Below are positions 1 to 10,282 of a DNA stretch of 64,000 nt, in pieces. The notes below the pieces were generated by a model. The model searched no databases and was not told the origin of the DNA. It saw only the letters and a list, made by a program, of their open reading frames with translations. The DNA is from Blastocladiella emersonii ATCC 22665 (taxonomy: Eukaryota; Blastocladiomycota; Blastocladiomycetes; Blastocladiales; Blastocladiaceae): assembly GCA_025594325.1 (NCBI GenBank), contig JANHCV010000004.1, positions 868,001-932,000 of the forward strand. Reading direction: 5' to 3'. A program made the position numbers and the translations under genes. The first letter of the stretch is position 1, and every line of letters begins with the position of its first letter.

Positions 1-260
1 GCCCTTGTCGAGCTTGGCCTTGATCTCGCGGATCGAGATGGGCCGCGCAATCACCTCGTAGTAGTCGGGGTAGTGGGTCTTGGACGGCAGCACCGCGAAC
101 AGCTTGGCGAGGAGCCGCCCGCTACCGTCGGGGATGGTGTGAGCCGGGCGTGACGACGACGGCGACGACAACGCCGGCGGCGGCAGCAGCAAACGTACTC
201 GGCGCTCTTTGCGCCGCGGACCGTGTCCAGCAGCGTCTTGAGGGCCTCGCGGAGGACCAT
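1..260 (-). CDS. Bromodomain protein, 5' end only (runs off left edge)
   Basis: Partial gene read leftwards. The start at 260 sits in a near-ideal context (gccgccaccATGG). Exon 1 is 260-199, the intron starts GTACGT and ends TAG, and exon 2 runs from 121 to the window edge. Joined, the first 60 residues are a canonical bromodomain start: helix Z (LREALKTLLDTVRGAK), then LLAKLFAVLPSK, then the ZA-loop signature HYPDYYEVIARPISI and IREIKAKL. Bromodomains bind acetyl-lysine on histones. One placed at the extreme N terminus suits RSC1/2/4 or polybromo-type remodeller subunits better than Snf2/Sth1, where the domain is C-terminal. The rest of the gene is missing, so the subfamily is inference; the domain call is strong. 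Confidence 0.85.
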
Positions 261-633
261 GGTGGCGGCGAGCTCGATGCGGACGGGGATCGCGATGCGG
301 GAGCGGGAGCGGCGGCGAGTGCAGCGAGTTAGGGGGGCGACGCCGGCCGGAAACGCGCGAGTGCGGGGGGCGGGGGTCGGAGGGGACGGGAGTGAGAGGA
401 CCCGCCCGTCCGCGCCTGCGTCCGCGGCCAGCTGCCGACGCGTGTGTTTGAGCCGCGCTGCCCGCCGCCGATCTCGCTTCCTCAGCGCGAATTTCTCTCT
501 GACTTTTGGTCGTAGGGCAGCAAGGTCTGGCATTCAATCAAAATGGAGGATATAGAGAGGGGGAGCGGGGCGGTAAGAGGGAGTGTATGGCCTCGCCGAC
601 GCGAGCGAACGAGCGAAGGTGGGATCCGTGTCC

Positions 634-1301
634 TTAGTGCGGCTTGGGCTTGAATCCTATGCTTTCCGGCGCGTGCGGGAGGGTCAGCATCCTCGAAAAG
701 CAGCAGGGCGGAGTGCGGGAACGGACCATCAACGGCCATGTTGCGCGTCACGCTCGGGATCGTCACGGTCATGCCGTCGAGCTCCTTGCACATCTGCACC
801 TGGCACCCGAGCCGCGAGCTACACGCACACACAGCACCCTCCGTCAGCATCATACCCAGTCGCGCAGCACGCGCAGGCATACGTGTCGGTCAGCCCGAAC
901 GCGAGATCGAGCATATCGTTCTCCTCGTCGGTCGGCTCCGGGATCGCGTCGTAGAACTTGGGCTCGACAATGACGTGGCACGTCGAGCACGCCAGCGACC
1001 CCTCGCACGCGCCCTCGAGCTCAATGTCGTTGGAGTGCGCCAGGTCCAGCAGCGAGTCGCCCTCGTCCGCGCCCACTGTGAACTTGTCGCCGTCGCTCGT
1101 CACAAACGTCACCGAGTACGGGTGGTCCACGCCGCTCGCCTTCTTGCCGTGCGCATGCATCGCCGACGTCGAGAACCGTGCCGACCACTGTGGCCGCGCG
1201 GCGGCAGAGCGCATCATCGTGGGGGCCGCGGTCGCGGTCACCGTCGTCGCCGCACGCATGGCGGGGGCCGAGAGCCGGGTCAGAGAGCGCAGCATGTTCA
1301 T
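634..1301 (-). CDS. YAH1: Mitochondrial adrenodoxin-type [2Fe-2S] ferredoxin
   Basis: Electron carrier of the mitochondrial matrix for Fe-S cluster and heme A synthesis. Three exons (1301-883, 818-727, 656-634) give 177 residues. The joins restore the family sequence: FGLTDT|SRLGCQV across intron 1 and NMAVDG|FKPKPH-stop across intron 2. The N terminus is Arg/Ser/Ala-rich and lacks acids, as a mitochondrial presequence should. Cluster ligands are visible in CEGSLACSTC and in the later SRLGCQV cysteine. Alternative starts are M1 (1301) and M3 (1295). It faces KTI12 across 134 bases, so the two probably share a divergent promoter. The second intron begins GTCCGT, a local donor variant. The family call is near certain; the symbol is by orthology to yeast. 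Confidence 0.93.
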
Positions 1302-1435
1302 GGTGTTAATTCGAGTCTTGTTGTCCCGTCCTCAAGAAGAGAGAGGAGATCGGAGAACCCCGCGGGGCTCGGCGCCGATCAGGCCGTTGACCGACCATCA
1401 TGTGAGCCTCCCTCCCTGCTTCCCCTCCACCCACG

Positions 1436-2463
1436 ATGCCGCTCATCATCCTGTCCGGCTTCCCATGCAGCGGTAAATCACTTCGCGCAACGCAGCTGCG
1501 CGCGCACTTTACCTCGCCTCCGCCCACGGACACGCCGTCCTGGCCGACCGAGGTCCACGTCGTCGACGACGCCTCGCTGCGCATCACGCACGCCGACTAC
1601 GATGCGCCCGCCTCCGAGAAGCGCGCGCGCGCCGCCATGCTGTCGGCCGTCGAGCGCCTGCTGTCCAAGGACGCGCTCGTCATCGCCGACGGCATGAACT
1701 ACATCAAGGGGTTCCGGTACCAGCTCTACTGTATCGCGCGCGCGATTGGCACGCCGCACTGCGTCGTACGTTCTTCTTGAGCGTGCAGATTGGCCAGTGA
1801 CTGATCTTTGTGTGAGGGTAGGTGCACTGCGGAGCCCCCGTCGACCTCGCGCGCCAGTGGAACGCTGACCGACCGGCCGATGCGACCTACGCCTCGCAAA
1901 CGTACGCATGTCTTCATCCTCGCTGGTGGCCCGATCCTCACCCGTGTGCCCGCTAGCTTCGAGGAGCTCGTCACGCGGTTCGAGGAGCCCGACGGCAAGA
2001 ACCGGTGGGACGCGCCGCTCTTCATCGCCATGCACTCGGACGAGTCGCTGCCGCTGCAGCTGATCGTCGACGCCATCGTGCACCGCAAGGCGCCGACGCC
2101 CAACATGTCGACCGTCGTGGTACGCGCACTTGCGCCCCACACCCTCATCAGTACCTCACCCAACGCGTCCCGCCCGTATAGAAACCGCTGAGCGACGCCA
2201 ACTACGTGTTCGAGATGGACAAAGCGACGACCGCCTTAGTCACCGCGTACTTTGCCGCGCAGAACGCGCACCCGCCCGGCTCGTCCATCACGCTGCTCGA
2301 CTGCGCGACCAAGCTGCGGCTGCCGGGGCACAAGCTGTCGCTGCCGCAGCTCAAGGCCCTGCGCCGCCAGTTCCTGTCGCTCAACAACCAGCGCACCGTC
2401 ACCAACGTCAGCAAGATCAAGGAGCTGTTTGTCAGCTATCTCCACGACAATGTCAATCACTAG
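1436..2463 (+). CDS. KTI12: KTI12, Elongator-associated P-loop protein
   Basis: KTI12 regulates the Elongator complex that modifies the wobble uridine of tRNAs. Four exons (1436-1765, 1822-1901, 1957-2119, 2182-2463) encode 284 residues, the usual length. The N terminus MPLIILSGFPCSGKS holds the Walker A loop. Other family sequence includes VIADGMNYIKGFRYQLYCIA in exon 1, CGAPVDLARQWN in exon 2, FEELVTRFEEPDGKNRWDAP in exon 3 and the basic helical C terminus (SLPQLKALRRQFLSLNN). All three introns start GTACGY and end TAG. The stop is only 15 bases from the stop of the convergent kinesin gene, so the transcripts must overlap at their 3' ends. Confidence 0.93.
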
Positions 2464-2478
2464 TAGTAGACACGTTGT

Positions 2479-4038
2479 TTACATCCACGCCGACCGCGGC
2501 CCCGTCGGACTGCCCGCGCGCTCGACGGCGCTCCGCACGCGCCCGCGCAGCGCCTCGACCCGCGCGCACAGCGCCTGGTACTCGCCGAGAAACTCACCGA
2601 GGTCGTCCTTGCTGCCGTTGCCCGTCTGCGGCTCTTCCGCTGCTGCCACGGGCGGCGGCGGCTGAGCGACCACAGGCACGGGCGGTGGTGGCGCGGCCAT
2701 AGCCGCCGCGAGCTTCGCCTGCATCGCCTCGAGCATATTCCTAAGCGCGGCGTTCTCAAGCGCGAGCGCGACCGCGGCCTTACGCTGTCCCTCGGCGTCC
2801 GCGGCCGCGTCGACGGCGACGTTCGCGGTACACGTATTCCGGATGGCCCTGGCCCTTGCCGCGTACCGGAGCGTGCTGACGGCCTCGCCGTAATCGGCCT
2901 CGTCCGCGGACACACACGCGAGCATCGCGGTCCTCGAGTTCCCGCCGAGCGCGGGCTGCAGGAGCCGCGTGAGCTTCGAGTCGCGATACGGGACATGCGC
3001 GGGCGTTTCGGACGCCAGCGCGTGGATCACCTGGCCGAGGACGAGGAGGCCCTGGTTGATGGAGATCCCCTCGCGGCGGCGGTCGCCCGCGGTCCGCGCC
3101 TTGTTGACGCGCTCGGACCCGGCGAGGTCGACGAAGTGGAACCGCGACTCGAGCCGCGTGACCGCGGTGCGCCGTTGGGACAGCGTCAGCGTCACGATGG
3201 CGTGCGACCGCGACGACCGCTGGTTCATGGCCGTCGACCCCGTGCTGCGCGCCGCGAAGCCGCGGTCCAGGAGACGCAAGCAGTCCGCGACGCCCGCGAC
3301 CGCCGTGGACGTGGCCCCCGCGACGGACACGCTGCCAAGGGCGTCCTCGCGCAGCGGGAGCCCGCGTGCGGGGGCGCCGGCTGGGCGCAGCAGGTCCATG
3401 ATCTCCTCATTGTAGATCTCGACCATGGCCAGCGACGCCTCAAACTCGGCCGTGTCCGCCGAGGCGAGCCGCGCGAAGATAGCCTCGAGCGCGCGCGGCA
3501 CCATGCCGTCGGCGCCGCCGCGGTCAGTCCCCATCGTGTACGTCTTGCCGCTGCCCGTCTGCCCGTACACGAACACGGTGCAGTTGAACCCGGCCACGAA
3601 CGAGTCGACGAGCGGCGCGACTGTGGCCGCGTAGACCGCCGCCTGCGTCGCGTCCTCGGCAAAGACTTGGTCGAACGTGAACTTTTGCGCGACCGCCGCG
3701 GACGACGAGGTGGTTGAGGAGGACGACGTGGCGAGGCTCGACGTGGACCCGAGCGCGCTGTCGCACTCGTGCAGCGGCGTCGATGACGCGAGACTTGACT
3801 CGGAGCCCCAGCACCGCTCCGAGATGGCCGGCGTCCGGCTCAAAACGGCCACGGTGTGCGGGTCCTCGACCTGCAGGGATCGCGGGCCAGGCGCCGCGGC
3901 GGCGGAGCGGGGCCGCCCGCCATCGTCGCGGGTTGGCGAGGACGCCGGCCGCTGTTTCGGCGGGCGCACGCGGATCGAGACGTGGACGCGGGACTTGATG
4001 GCCGCCGCGGTGGCCGCCGTGTCGGATGGCGTGGTCAT
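2479..4038 (-). CDS. Short kinesin-like motor protein
   Basis: Single-exon gene, 519 residues from MTTPSD; an in-frame ATG at 4065 is a weaker alternative. The motor starts at SRVHVSIRVRPPK. A Ser/Ala/Pro-rich insert of about 90 residues lies between the first strand and FTFDQVF. Then come the P-loop GQTGSGKT (159-166), switch I NQRSSRSHA, switch II VDLAGSE and the microtubule-binding signature YRDSKLTRLLQPALGGNSRT. The neck is followed only by a short helical stretch (ALENAALRNMLEAMQAKL), a proline-rich linker and about 40 more residues, so there is no long stalk. The phrase GFNCTVFVYGQTGSGKTYTM resembles kinesin-4/KIF21 motors, but the tail is too short to settle the class. It may be a non-processive or adaptor-dependent motor (inference). 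Confidence 0.88.
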   Translation of the reverse strand: MTTPSDTAATAAAIKSRVHVSIRVRPPKQRPASSPTRDDGGRPRSAAAAPGPRSLQVEDPHTVAVLSRTPAISERCWGSESSLASSTPLHECDSALGSTSSLATSSSSTTSSSAAVAQKFTFDQVFAEDATQAAVYAATVAPLVDSFVAGFNCTVFVYGQTGSGKTYTMGTDRGGADGMVPRALEAIFARLASADTAEFEASLAMVEIYNEEIMDLLRPAGAPARGLPLREDALGSVSVAGATSTAVAGVADCLRLLDRGFAARSTGSTAMNQRSSRSHAIVTLTLSQRRTAVTRLESRFHFVDLAGSERVNKARTAGDRRREGISINQGLLVLGQVIHALASETPAHVPYRDSKLTRLLQPALGGNSRTAMLACVSADEADYGEAVSTLRYAARARAIRNTCTANVAVDAAADAEGQRKAAVALALENAALRNMLEAMQAKLAAAMAAPPPPVPVVAQPPPPVAAAEEPQTGNGSKDDLGEFLGEYQALCARVEALRGRVRSAVERAGSPTGPRSAWM

Positions 4039-4323
4039 GGCTGTTGCTGTTGATGATACATTCATTTGCTTTCTTGGTTGTGGAGACCGGGCGTGTGACG
4101 CACACGGCTGAGCAGCTTGACACCTCATCTCGTACGAGCGATACAGTACGAATGGGAGACACGGAGCCGGCCAGTCGGTCGCTGACTCCACGGCCTTCTC
4201 CGTCGCGCGAGCCTTGGCCACCGAGCAGGCAGGTCCGCGTCTCCCACCCCGTCACGAAAGAACCATTGAGGGAGTACGTTTAGTAGTATAATATAATCCA
4301 GTCTCTTCCCAAACCAACGAGCG

Positions 4324-5834
4324 CTAGCTATTCGGCGTCCACAGCCGGCCGCGCCCTCGCCCGCTCGCGTTGGACCGGGACCGCCGGATCTCGCCTCCAC
4401 CGCTTCCGCTATTCGCTGGTCCGCCGCGGCCCTGCTGCTGTTGGGACTGCTGCGGTGGCGGGAACCGGTTGGCCTGGTGGTGCGCGCCCCCGCGTCCGCC
4501 GTTACTGGCGTAGTATGGCGGCGCGCCACCGCCGAGCTGCATCCCAGCCATCTGCGCGTCGATCCCGGCAAACTGCTGGGCCGCGCCACCGGGCGAGACC
4601 GCGCCGCGCGTGGGCGACGCGTTCCGGGATGCGTTGCGCGACGCAGCGCGCGACGACGGCCCGCTGTACGCCTGGGGCGGGATCGCGACCCCCACCGACG
4701 GCGGCGTCGTGTACCCGGACCTGCTGGCGGCGGCGCCGGGTCCACCGCCGAGGAGGACGAACGGAGCGGGCCCATTGCGCGGGTTCGGGACGAGCGGCAT
4801 GGGCGGCGGGGTCGGCGGCGCGGGCAGGTTGAGTGCGCGCAGCTCGTCGATGGACGGGGGTAACGGGATCGGGTACTGCGGGAGGCCGGGCACAGTGACG
4901 ACGCCGATGGCGGGGGCGAGCGCGGGCGCGGTCGCGGGTTTGCCGTTCTTGCGCGGGAGGAGCGAGGCGGGGACTGCGACGTGCGACGGGACGGGGACCG
5001 CGATCACGTTGGCGGGGTGGGCGTAGTGCGCGTGCGGTGGTGGCGGCGGGTTCGGGTGGCGCGCGTAGCCCTGGTATTGCGGGTACTGGTGGTGGTGCTG
5101 GTACCCGTACGCGCCGTGCGGCAGGCGGCGGTACTCGGACATGTCCTCGTCGTCGCCGTAGTTGGAGTTGGGCTTGCTGCGCGGGCGCGACGTGGACGCC
5201 GAAGCGGAGGCCGGCGCCGAAGAGGTCGGCGTCACGGCCGTCTCGCTCCTGCTGCTGCTGCCGTCGGCCGCCGCCGCGTCGTGGTTGGACGCCGACGAGC
5301 CGGGCCGCTTCCCGCTGGTAGCGGCGCCGTTGCTCGCGGCGGCAGGCTCCGCGTTACCACCGTCCGCGGCAGCCGCGGTACTTGAGCTGCCACCGTCGGC
5401 CGACCCAAAGATACGCTCGCGCGCGCGCTGGTACTCCTCCTCCTTTTGCCGCGCGCGCGTCTCGAGCTCCTTGCTCGACAGCGCGCCCTTGGCCTGGGCG
5501 CGGCGGTCGGCCGTGTTGCGGCGCTTCAGGATCTTGACGGCGGCGGGCGCCGCGGCCACGTTGGCCTGCTCGACGGGCACGATGACGGGGCCGTCCGAGT
5601 TGCTACACGCGGCAAGCGGGAGGTCGGGTTGGGTGAGCACTCGCTGTGTGGTGCGGGGGTGGTGAAAGGGCGTACGCTTGGGCCCACAGCTCGGCGTTCT
5701 CGTCGCGCTTCTACAATGTGCGTGGTGTGAGCGGATGGCGGGGACCGGCGAGCAAGGCCAGCGCGGCGAGTGCGTACAGCGGGCGCGGGCGGCGCGAGGT
5801 CCGCGAACGGGTCCTCGGCAATGACCTTGGACAT
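4324..5834 (-). CDS. SUZ-domain RNA-associated protein
   Basis: Three exons (5834-5778, 5710-5676, 5602-4324) give 456 residues starting MSKVIAEDPFADLAPP. Both introns are GTACGC...TGTAG. The tiny second exon encodes KRDENAELWAQ and joins in frame to ANSDGPVIVPVEQ. Residues of about 55-105 form a SUZ domain: VKILKRR at the start and EEEYQRARERIFG at the end. SUZ domains bind RNA and occur in R3H-SUZ and SUZD1-type proteins. The remainder is low-complexity Ser/Ala/Pro/Gly sequence with a Tyr/His/Pro patch (YQHHHQYPQYQGYARH) and an RGG-like C terminus (GRGRGRLW), typical of mRNP proteins. No R3H domain is visible. A role in mRNA turnover or translation is inferred from the domain only. Confidence 0.85.
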
Positions 5835-6288
5835 GATGACGGTGCTCGAGGCGGACGAGGTTGAGATCGACCGAGATCGAGAGGGGGTGACAGGGCACGT
5901 CTCAAGGGTGGTAGAGTTCCTGAGCCGGGCGGATGAAGGCTCAACAGCCGCGACTTGGCGGGTACACGAGAGAGAGCGCGGATGTTCCGTTGCAGCCGGT
6001 CGTCACTTTGCCGAGAGTGCGAGCAGCGTGCCGTCGGGGGAGAGGGCATGGAAGGAGAGCGGAGGGAAGCAGGAAACGTAACGGCGGCGGTCACGCGCAC
6101 TGCTTGCTCGCCGTTGCGACCCGCCCTCGTTCGTCGCCGGGAACGGCACCGTGTCTCGCGGCGTGGCACCTTCCCTCAGCCGCAGGTGCGACGGCGATGG
6201 CGGGAAATGAATGAAGAGTGCGTGCTATATATGTACTGATTCAAGGGGGGGGGGGGGCAAATAATGTGCAAATGCTTTGGTGCAGCGC

Positions 6289-7508
6289 TCAGTCGAGCTG
6301 CTCGATCTTGGCCCAGGCGTCGCGGAGCACGGCAAACTTGGCGGGGAGGCCGACCTTGATGCGGACGTGGGTCGGGCGCTCGTACCCGTACTCGCCGGCG
6401 CGCACGGGGGTCCCCGCCAGGCGCGCGGCCTCGACCAGCACGTCGGCGACGCGCGCGTCGTGCACGTCGATCCAGATCCACGACAGGAACGACTGCCCGA
6501 GGAACGTCCACGGCTGGGTGCCGAACTTGGCCGCGTGGTCGGCCGACACCTTGGTGAGGGCCGCAATCTGGTCGGCGCGCCACTGCGTCGTCGACGTCCA
6601 CGTCTCGTGCAGGAACGCGTCGTCGCGCACCACCGCCGACACGAAGGGGAGGGCGAGCGAGTTGACGGACCACGGGACCTGGTGCTTCTTGAGCATGGCC
6701 GTGTGGTCGGCCGTCGGCGCCACAATCGAGCCGATGCGCAGGCCCGTGCAGCACCACAGCTTGGTCCAGCTGTGGATCACGTACACCTTGACGTCGCGCT
6801 GCGCGAGCATCTCGGCGACAAACGCGTGCTGCGACGTCATGGACTGGGCGCGCCAGTCGGCCGAGTGCCACGGCTGCATCGACTCGTCGAGCACCACCAC
6901 GCCGCCGTCCTCGACGTTGGCGCGGATCCACGCCTTGAGCGCGTCAATGTCCATGTACTCGCCCGTCGGGTTGTTCGGGTTGACGATGCACGTCATGGTC
7001 GCCGGCTGCGCCGCCGTCGGTGCCAGGATCGTGCGCTCGTTGGTCGTCGCCGAACGCTGGTACTCCATGTACTGCACGTCCCACGGACCCGCCTTCCACG
7101 TCCCCTGCGGCGACAGCCGCACCACCAGGTCAATCAGCTCCGACGCGCCGTTGCCCATGAGCAGCCGCCCGTGGTTCGCCGCGAACTCGTCGTCCTCGGG
7201 CCACAGGAACCGCGCCAGGTCCGACTTGGCCGGCTCCTGGTCCGCCGGCGGGTAGTGGTGGATGTTGTGGATCTGGTGGTGCAGGCAGGGAGCGTCAGCG
7301 CGGCTTCTCGGGAGGCCCCCAGCAGCGAGAACTGGCGTACCGACTCGGCCACGGCGTCCAGGCCCGACTGCGGCGTGCCGAAGCAGTTGGTCGTGACGGA
7401 AAAGTCCTCGACGAACGTCTCAATCTTGGACCACTCCTGCCCGCCGTGGTACTGCTGCGTCTTGCTGTCCCACGGGTTGAGCTTGGTGGTGGCGTTCGGG
7501 CTGACCAT
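6289..7508 (-). CDS. Fold-type I PLP-dependent aminotransferase
   Basis: Two exons (7508-7341 and 7272-6289) give 383 residues; the intron is GTACGC...CCAG with a GCTGAC branch site. The protein looks like a histidinol-phosphate/aspartate-type class I/II aminotransferase. HHYPPAD lies near the N terminus, GNGASELIDL binds the cofactor phosphate, VNPNNPTGEYM holds the conserved Asn, DESMQPW the Asp, and HSWTKLWCCTGLRIGS contains the Schiff-base lysine (SWTK) and the second phosphate-binding Arg. Substrate is unknown: histidinol phosphate, aromatic acids or a CobD-like decarboxylation are all possible. The N-terminal 25 residues do not look like a strong targeting signal. A run of 13 G lies just past the stop codon at 6245-6257. 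Confidence 0.85.
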
Positions 7509-8464
7509 GGTTGATTGATACGTTGCGTCGTTCTATGACGTGCTGCTTCTGAGAACTCTACCCGGAGGAGAGAGGGCGTCGGCGGCGAACCTTGGGGCGT
7601 GGGTGGCGGGGCGGCGAGGGGAGGAGGGGCACGCACACGTTTCATTTCGGTGGTCGACAGGTGTGGCAGCACGCTTGCCGCACGCCTGAGCCACCACGCC
7701 GCCATGAGATCACTTCTGGTGCCGCGACTCCTGCTCTCTCCCTCTTCGCCCTTGCGCCCGAATGAAAACCGATGATGATGCAGTACTTGATGAACTGAAC
7801 TGCTGAGGCGCGTGAAGGCGCGTTCACCGGCTCGTGAGATCCGCGGCGCGCTCCCCGATCTTGTGGACTTGCCTCGCCGAGTGCGACCCGTGGATTGCTC
7901 CATCTTGCGAGCCTACGTGAACTCGCTGTGGGCACGCAAGAGAACTGACAACCGCGCGCCGGCCGGCAGTTCCTCCTCAGTCTTCTCGGCTGTGACCCGG
8001 CGACACATGCTGAGGACCTTCGCCCGCGACACGTGCGTGGACGGTCCCGCGCCCGTGGTTACGCGCCCAACGACCCGAATCACGTCCGTGACTCGGCCGT
8101 TCGGCCACGGCGCGAGTGCGTGAGTTGGCCGTCGCGTCGTTGTGACGGAGATGGTTGTGTTCCTCGCCGGCTTCCTCCGCCGCTTCGAGCTCACGGCGCC
8201 GGAGAACGCAGCAAGGCCGCGCCTCGGGACGCACCGCGCTACCCGATGCTGTGCCACCATATCGCTCTCATTCTCCACACGCGTTCGACGGATCATCTTG
8301 ACGCAACGCGCGCGAGTTAATCCGCCGCAGCGGGACGCGTAGGTCGCCCGCCTGCGTGATGAGCGCGGCCGCGCTACGACTTGCTTGTTCCCATTCACAC
8401 AACTCAATGTCAAGCGACGTAACGAAAGCGAAGCAACAACACATCGCATGTGTCAAACCATCCA
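7509..8464. other. Intergenic, no supported gene
   Basis: About 950 bases upstream of the aminotransferase and downstream of the 8.5-9.6 kb gene. The left part should hold the aminotransferase promoter. Open frames exist on both strands, including one of 178 codons read leftward, but they are Arg/Ser/Thr-rich with no recognisable domain, splice pattern or start context. I see no tRNA, repeat or terminator. Confidence 0.5.
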
Positions 8465-9606
8465 TCAGTAGCCCGGCGTATCAGACATGATAGGCGAAGC
8501 GTACGCTACGAGCTCAACGCGCAGGTGAGTCGCGCCGAGCGCCTCCTTCATCTGCTCGATACTCGGGGGCACAGAGAACTTCTTGCTGTACCCGAGGAAG
8601 CGCGGCTGGCCGCCGGCGACGCGTTCGTCGCACTCCGATACGAGGTCAGCGCGCTCGCACGCGCTGTCGAGCAGGAACCACTCGTCCATGGGGATGGCGA
8701 GCTGGGCGAACGTCGCGTACTTCCACGCACACGCAGCCTGCTCGTTATTCGAGTCACTGGTGGGGGCCGAGCGGTGGCGAACAATAACCGCCGCGACATG
8801 CAGGTTGCTGGAGCGTGGGCGTCAGTGTTGGGAGGGAACGTGAACACGCAGGAAGGGGGGAGAGGATCACGTACAACTTCCACGTCTCCGGTTGAAGCTC
8901 GATAGAGCGGAACGCCTGCAAGTCATTCATGGTCCCAGGCGTGTCCGCGTCGAGCTCGTCGTGCGGGTCGCGCACCGCGATGAACGCGGCGGGCATGCGC
9001 CAGGTAGACGTCCCACTGGCGACAAACCCGTTCAGGGTACACTGGGCAAGCTGCTCCGTCGCCGAACGGTGCGACGAGACGCGGTTGTACTTCCTGCCCG
9101 AGTCTGGGCCCGCCGGGATTTTGATGCCGAAAGTGGCCGTCGGCGCAGCTCTGCAGAATGCATCGTAGATGTGCACGACGGGACGGAAATGAACTAGTCT
9201 CTCGCGGAGCATGAGCACCGACGCGTCCAGGGTCTTGAACGCGTCGAGAATCGTGTGCAGGTTGACGCCTTGAGCACTGAGGCTGATGACTTTGCCGGGC
9301 GCAAGGCCGACTGAAGGTCTAGCGAACCAGAATTCATGAGTTACGCTCGTGTGGCAGCCTGGAGATGGAGCAACGATACGCACAATGAGAATCGGCTGAC
9401 CCTCCAACCGCGACGGAGAGGTACGGCAGCAAAAGTCGCGCGGCGCCGTCAAACTTCTTGTCTTTGAGATGGCTGACCACCTCTGCAAGCGCACGGGCGG
9501 CCACCTCGGGCTCATGAAGCGAACCAGCCGCAACATTGTCGGCAGGACCGAGCTGGCTGGTCATCTCACTGAGCTGGGAGAGGGTGCGGCTGCCAGCCAT
9601 GGTCAC
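8465..9606 (-). CDS. Uncharacterised protein, three exons
   Basis: I do not recognise this family. Exons 9606-9384, 9310-8875 and 8756-8465 join in phase to 316 residues (starts at 9606 or at 9600, MAGSRTLSQ). Donors are GTGCGT and GTACGT; acceptors are TTCAG and CCAG. The middle reads GLAPGKVISLSAQGVNL, then a helical part FKTLDASVLMLRERLVHF. The last exon continues QAACAWKYATFAQLAIPMDE and ends ATHLRVELVAYASPIMSD. Composition is balanced, with Trp, Tyr, Asn and Cys, unlike the Arg/Ala shadow frames, which supports a real gene. There is no signal peptide or membrane segment. It lies beside another small unassigned gene on the same strand, which suggests a lineage-specific accessory patch. 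Confidence 0.6.
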
Positions 9607-9763
9607 GGCCAGCGCCGACAGCAGCGCGTCGAGGGCCGTGGTATCGTCGACGCGTTAGCCCTCGGCGATGGTGTCCGTGTTGAGGCCGGCGCGAGGTGAG
9701 ACGGCGTTGACAGAGCTATCGGCACGGTGTGACATGGTGGAGTCGTATCGATGCATAGCAGTG

Positions 9764-10115
9764 CTAGGCAGGATAGAGAGTGGACTCAAGGTGGTCGAAG
9801 CCGGCTGAAAGCACAGGTGTCGGTCGGTCATTCAGTTTGACAAGCCTCGCCACGAGCGAGATCGATGCGACCGTCATCAGCTGGGTGGCTGGAGCACGCT
9901 CGTGGAATGGAGAAGTACATCGGCACACTGGCGGGATTTTGTTGACGTAAATCGACCCGTAAACGTGCTCGACATGCTTTTGTCTCGACCTGCTCGCCCA
10001 CGACCCAGCAACGAAGATCAAGCTGTGCAACCATATCCTGCACGCCGTTGAACAGCTGACTCCAATCCCAAAGCACTTGGGCCAGACGCAGCGCGTTCAA
10101 GGAAACGATGTGCAA
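9764..10115 (-). CDS. Small uncharacterised protein, two exons
   Basis: Exon A (10115-9965) begins MHIVSLNALRLAQVLWDWSQ. Exon B (9888-9764) continues in phase PTQLMTVASISLVARLVKLN and ends at a stop after STLYPA, 91 residues in all. The intron starts GTTTAC and ends CCAG. Both frames look protein-like and become one frame only through this intron. The open frame extends upstream of the ATG (TGNLHIVS), so an additional 5' exon is possible. No domain is recognised. It sits between the 8.5 kb gene and the repeat at 10.3 kb. It could also be a fragment of a larger decayed gene. Confidence 0.4.
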
Positions 10116-10282
10116 GTTCCCGGTGCGTTGCAGAGGAGGCGTGTAAGCAGGTCGAGCGAGAGCAGTAAGGGAAAACCTCGAGGCGCGGGCGGCTCTCAGG
10201 ACTCGGACATTGATCCAACCAGCCGGCCACCAATGCAGGCTGTCCCGACGAACCGGGAGTGGTAAGCTACGGATACTAGCAA

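Noticed and set aside
7913-8449. Leftward open frame of 178 codons
   Set aside because: Arg/Ser/Thr-rich and without domain or Kozak-like start; such frames are common in this GC-rich sequence.
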